Source: Betaproteobacteria bacterium (GTDB taxonomy: Bacteria > Pseudomonadota > Gammaproteobacteria > Burkholderiales > Rhodocyclaceae). From it: DNA of 57,963 bases. The DNA is taken from contig WREK01000001.1 of assembly GCA_009779355.1 (NCBI GenBank), positions 72,654 through 130,616 of the forward strand, given 5' to 3'. Below are positions 56,358 to 57,963 of this stretch, piece after piece. The position numbers and the translations under genes are program-made. Below the pieces are notes generated by a model. The model was not told the DNA's origin, searched no databases, and saw nothing but the letters and a program-made list of their open reading frames with translations. How positions within the stretch are numbered: the stretch's first letter is position 1; every line of letters begins with the position of its first letter.

Positions 56358-57364
56358 ATCAGTTCCCGCTCGAACTGGCGTCGCCGCTCGCTGGGGCCGG
56401 TGTAATCGGCCATGCTGAGCGTCCGATGGGTGATCGCTTCCTCGCCGCTCTCCACGGCGGCGATGGCCGCAGCCATCAGCAGATGCGCCAGCTCGCCGAT
56501 GGTGCCTTCGCTGCGAGCGAGCAGGTAGCGGGCCATGTCCGGCGTAGCAATCGGCGAGGGGCGACGCAGTGGGAGCGAAGCGGCGAAGCTGGCCAGCAGC
56601 GAGCGGCAATCGTCGTTGGCCTCCCACACCGGCAGCATCATCGGCTCGAACCGGTTTTCCAACTGGTCATCCGAGCGGATGGCCAGGTAGGCGTCGCGCG
56701 TACCGACCCCGACCAGCGGGATGCGCAGCTCGTTGCCGAGGAAACGCAGCAGGTTGAGGAATTCCCGGCGGTTGACGCTGTTGCCGGCCAGGACGTTGTG
56801 CAGCTCGTCGATGACCAGCATTCGCACGCCAACCTTGCGCAGTAGTACCAGTGCCAGTTGTTCTATTTCCGGCAGCCGTGGACGCGGGCGCAATGGCGCA
56901 CCCATCGCGGCGAGTAGCGCGACGTAGAAGCGCATCACCGACGGCTCGGACGGCATTTGCACGACCAGCACCGGAATGTGTTCCTGGTCGGCATCAGAAG
57001 TGATCGGATGCAAGCGCCGGAATTTCTCGATGATCATCGACTTACCGTTGTTGGTCGGCCCTACCAGCAACAGGTTGGGCATGCGTTGCTTGTTCGGCCA
57101 CGCATACTAACTTTTTCGTTTGTAATGTCACTGATGGCAGTGGCGAAACCAAGGCCCTTAGCGGGTTTCAAGATCAAATCAGTGACAGCACTAACGAGAA
57201 GGTTAGTACAAGGTTTCCAGCCGGTTCAATGCCTCGACTGCGCGCGGATAGCCGATCCAGCGGTCGGAGCGGATACGCTGGATGCGCTCGTCGGCCGGTA
57301 ACCGGGCCAGCCCCTGCGCCGCTGGCAGTAGGTGGGAAAAGTCGTTGATGGGGTATTCGTCCAC
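56354..57364 (-). pseudogene. tniB: tniB interrupted by a 100-bp insertion
   Basis: The N-terminal part begins at GTG 57364 (VDEYPINDFSHLLPAAQGLARLPADERIQRI...ALNRLETLY) and then meets the inserted DNA, whose first bases create a stop. Past it the frame resumes with MPNLLLVGPTNNGKSMI (Walker A GPTNNGKS) and runs to 56354. Without the insert and one TA the gene would encode about 302 residues, the normal TniB length. The downstream piece keeps the ATPase core but lacks its first about 60 residues, so activity is doubtful. Confidence 0.9.
57107..57206. mobile_element. 100-bp MITE-like element in tniB
   Basis: Ends are inverted repeats of 29 bp: 57107-57135 starting CTAACTTTTTCGTT and 57178-57206 ending GAGAAGGTTAG, with about 24 matching positions. 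It is flanked by a duplicated TA (57105-57106 and 57207-57208), the target copy typical of IS630/Tc1-type elements. It has no gene. Confidence 0.85.
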
Positions 57365-57366
57365 GG

Positions 57367-57851
57367 CTACCACTCCTCGATCTGGTCGAACGGTTTGGCC
57401 GGCGGCAGATTGCCTGCCTGCCATGCTGCTCGCAGCCCCGGCGCAGGGCCTCGCTCTTGAATTCGGCCGCGTTGTCCAGGTAAAGAAGCATGGGCTTGCC
57501 GCTCATCGGCCAGCCCATTTCCACTGCCAACCCCTCCAGCCAAGGGCGCTTGTCGCAAGCGACATGCGTGAGGCACAGGCCGACAGAGACAGCGGAAGGC
57601 GCTTCCAACGTGACCACCATGCCGAGCACGCAGCGGGTGAACACGTCGATGGCGATAGTGAGGTACGGACGGCCAATCGGTTGCCGGTCGCGCTCGTCCA
57701 CCACGATCAGGTCGATAACCGTATGGTCGATCTGCACCTGTTCCAGCGGCGCGGTCACGGCGTGAGGCTCACCGCCTACACCTTGCAGGCTGCGGGACGC
57801 ATCCTGGCCTTCTCGGCGAAGAATGGCCTTGAGAGGGTCTAGGCCATTCCC
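57367..57851 (-). pseudogene. tniA: tniA transposase remnant
   Basis: The frame opens after a TAA (57852-57854) in the middle of TniA (LDPLKAILRREGQDASRSLQGVGGEP) and contains the first catalytic Asp (VQIDHTVIDL) and the second (LLYLDNAAEF). After GCEQHG it jumps, in another frame, to the extreme C-terminus (AGNLPPAKPFDQIEEW, stop 57367-57369). The N-terminal DNA-binding part, the catalytic Glu and most of the C-terminal half are therefore missing. It cannot encode an active DDE transposase. Confidence 0.88.
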
Positions 57852-57963
57852 TTACACACAACCCGTACCGCATAAATTGGCGACGTGAATTGGTTGGGTT
57901 TTTTCTGCCGGCCCGGGCAATCGGGTATACCTTTTGCTTTTGAGTTGTCTTTTCTACGAAAGG

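Larger units (their letters stand above)
52775..57963. mobile_element. Decayed Tn402/Tn5053-family transposon carrying fic
   Basis: The terminal repeat at 52775, the cargo gene and resolvase, tniQ, tniB and tniA remnants follow the Tn5053 order (IRi-cargo-tniR-Q-B-A). The tniA-side terminal repeat is not seen; the last bases of the window (57,852-57,963) show no tni similarity and no gene, so the right end is either deleted or outside. Loss of tniA and tniB function means it cannot transpose alone. Confidence 0.85.

Overview
The window joins a large part of a lambda-tailed temperate phage (about 1-26,760) to a betaproteobacterial chromosome (about 26,800-52,770) and then to a decayed Tn402/Tn5053-type transposon (52,775 to the right edge). 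The host genes (ppsR/ppsA, purB, DUF2322, cytochrome c', b561, queA-tgt-yajC-secDF, msbA) and the high GC suggest a member of the Rhodocyclales or a close betaproteobacterium. That placement is inference from gene content. No tRNA, rRNA or CRISPR array was seen.

Prophage, left to right: end of the tail module (gpI, a tip protein J with an N-terminal Hint/intein-like domain, a protein of eleven 18-20-residue repeats, and two glycine-rich tail fibres sharing a perfect 71-bp repeat); lysis cassette (holin, M15 endolysin, Rz with Rz1 nested in another frame); metallophosphoesterase and PhoH ATPase; a minus-strand ParA/ribbon-helix-helix pair; then an early region with an Hfq-like Sm protein, DnaB-like helicase, CHC2 primase, WGR-domain protein, ATP-dependent DNA ligase and many small ORFs. 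A P4-type integrase closes it, next to a fragment of a second, different integrase. Six copies of a 20-bp dyad (consensus TMTAGTAAGnnYTKACTAKA) sit only in the short gaps at transcription-unit starts. The best is fused to a consensus sigma-70 promoter in front of the first fibre gene. This looks like a dispersed phage operator regulon; no repressor gene is visible here.

Chromosome: ppsR diverges from a FadR-type GntR regulator and ppsA, with two TGGT-CTT-ACCA operators at the regulator start. Next come a TolC-family gene behind a Fur-box-like site, a GST, purB, a zinc-ribbon membrane protein and DUF2322, cytochrome c' and b561, a di-haem peroxidase overlapping a PAS-GGDEF-EAL gene, queA-tgt-yajC-secD-secF, a yfiR-yfiN-yfiB-like cyclic-di-GMP operon, a HigBA-type toxin-antitoxin pair, msbA and a lipoprotein cytochrome c. 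Intergenic DNA holds REP-like palindromes.

Transposon: a terminal repeat at 52,775, a Fic AMPylase gene as cargo, a serine resolvase with its res site, tniQ, tniB split by a 100-bp TA-flanked MITE-like insert, and a tniA remnant with lost ends and an internal frame-changing deletion. It is probably immobile by itself.
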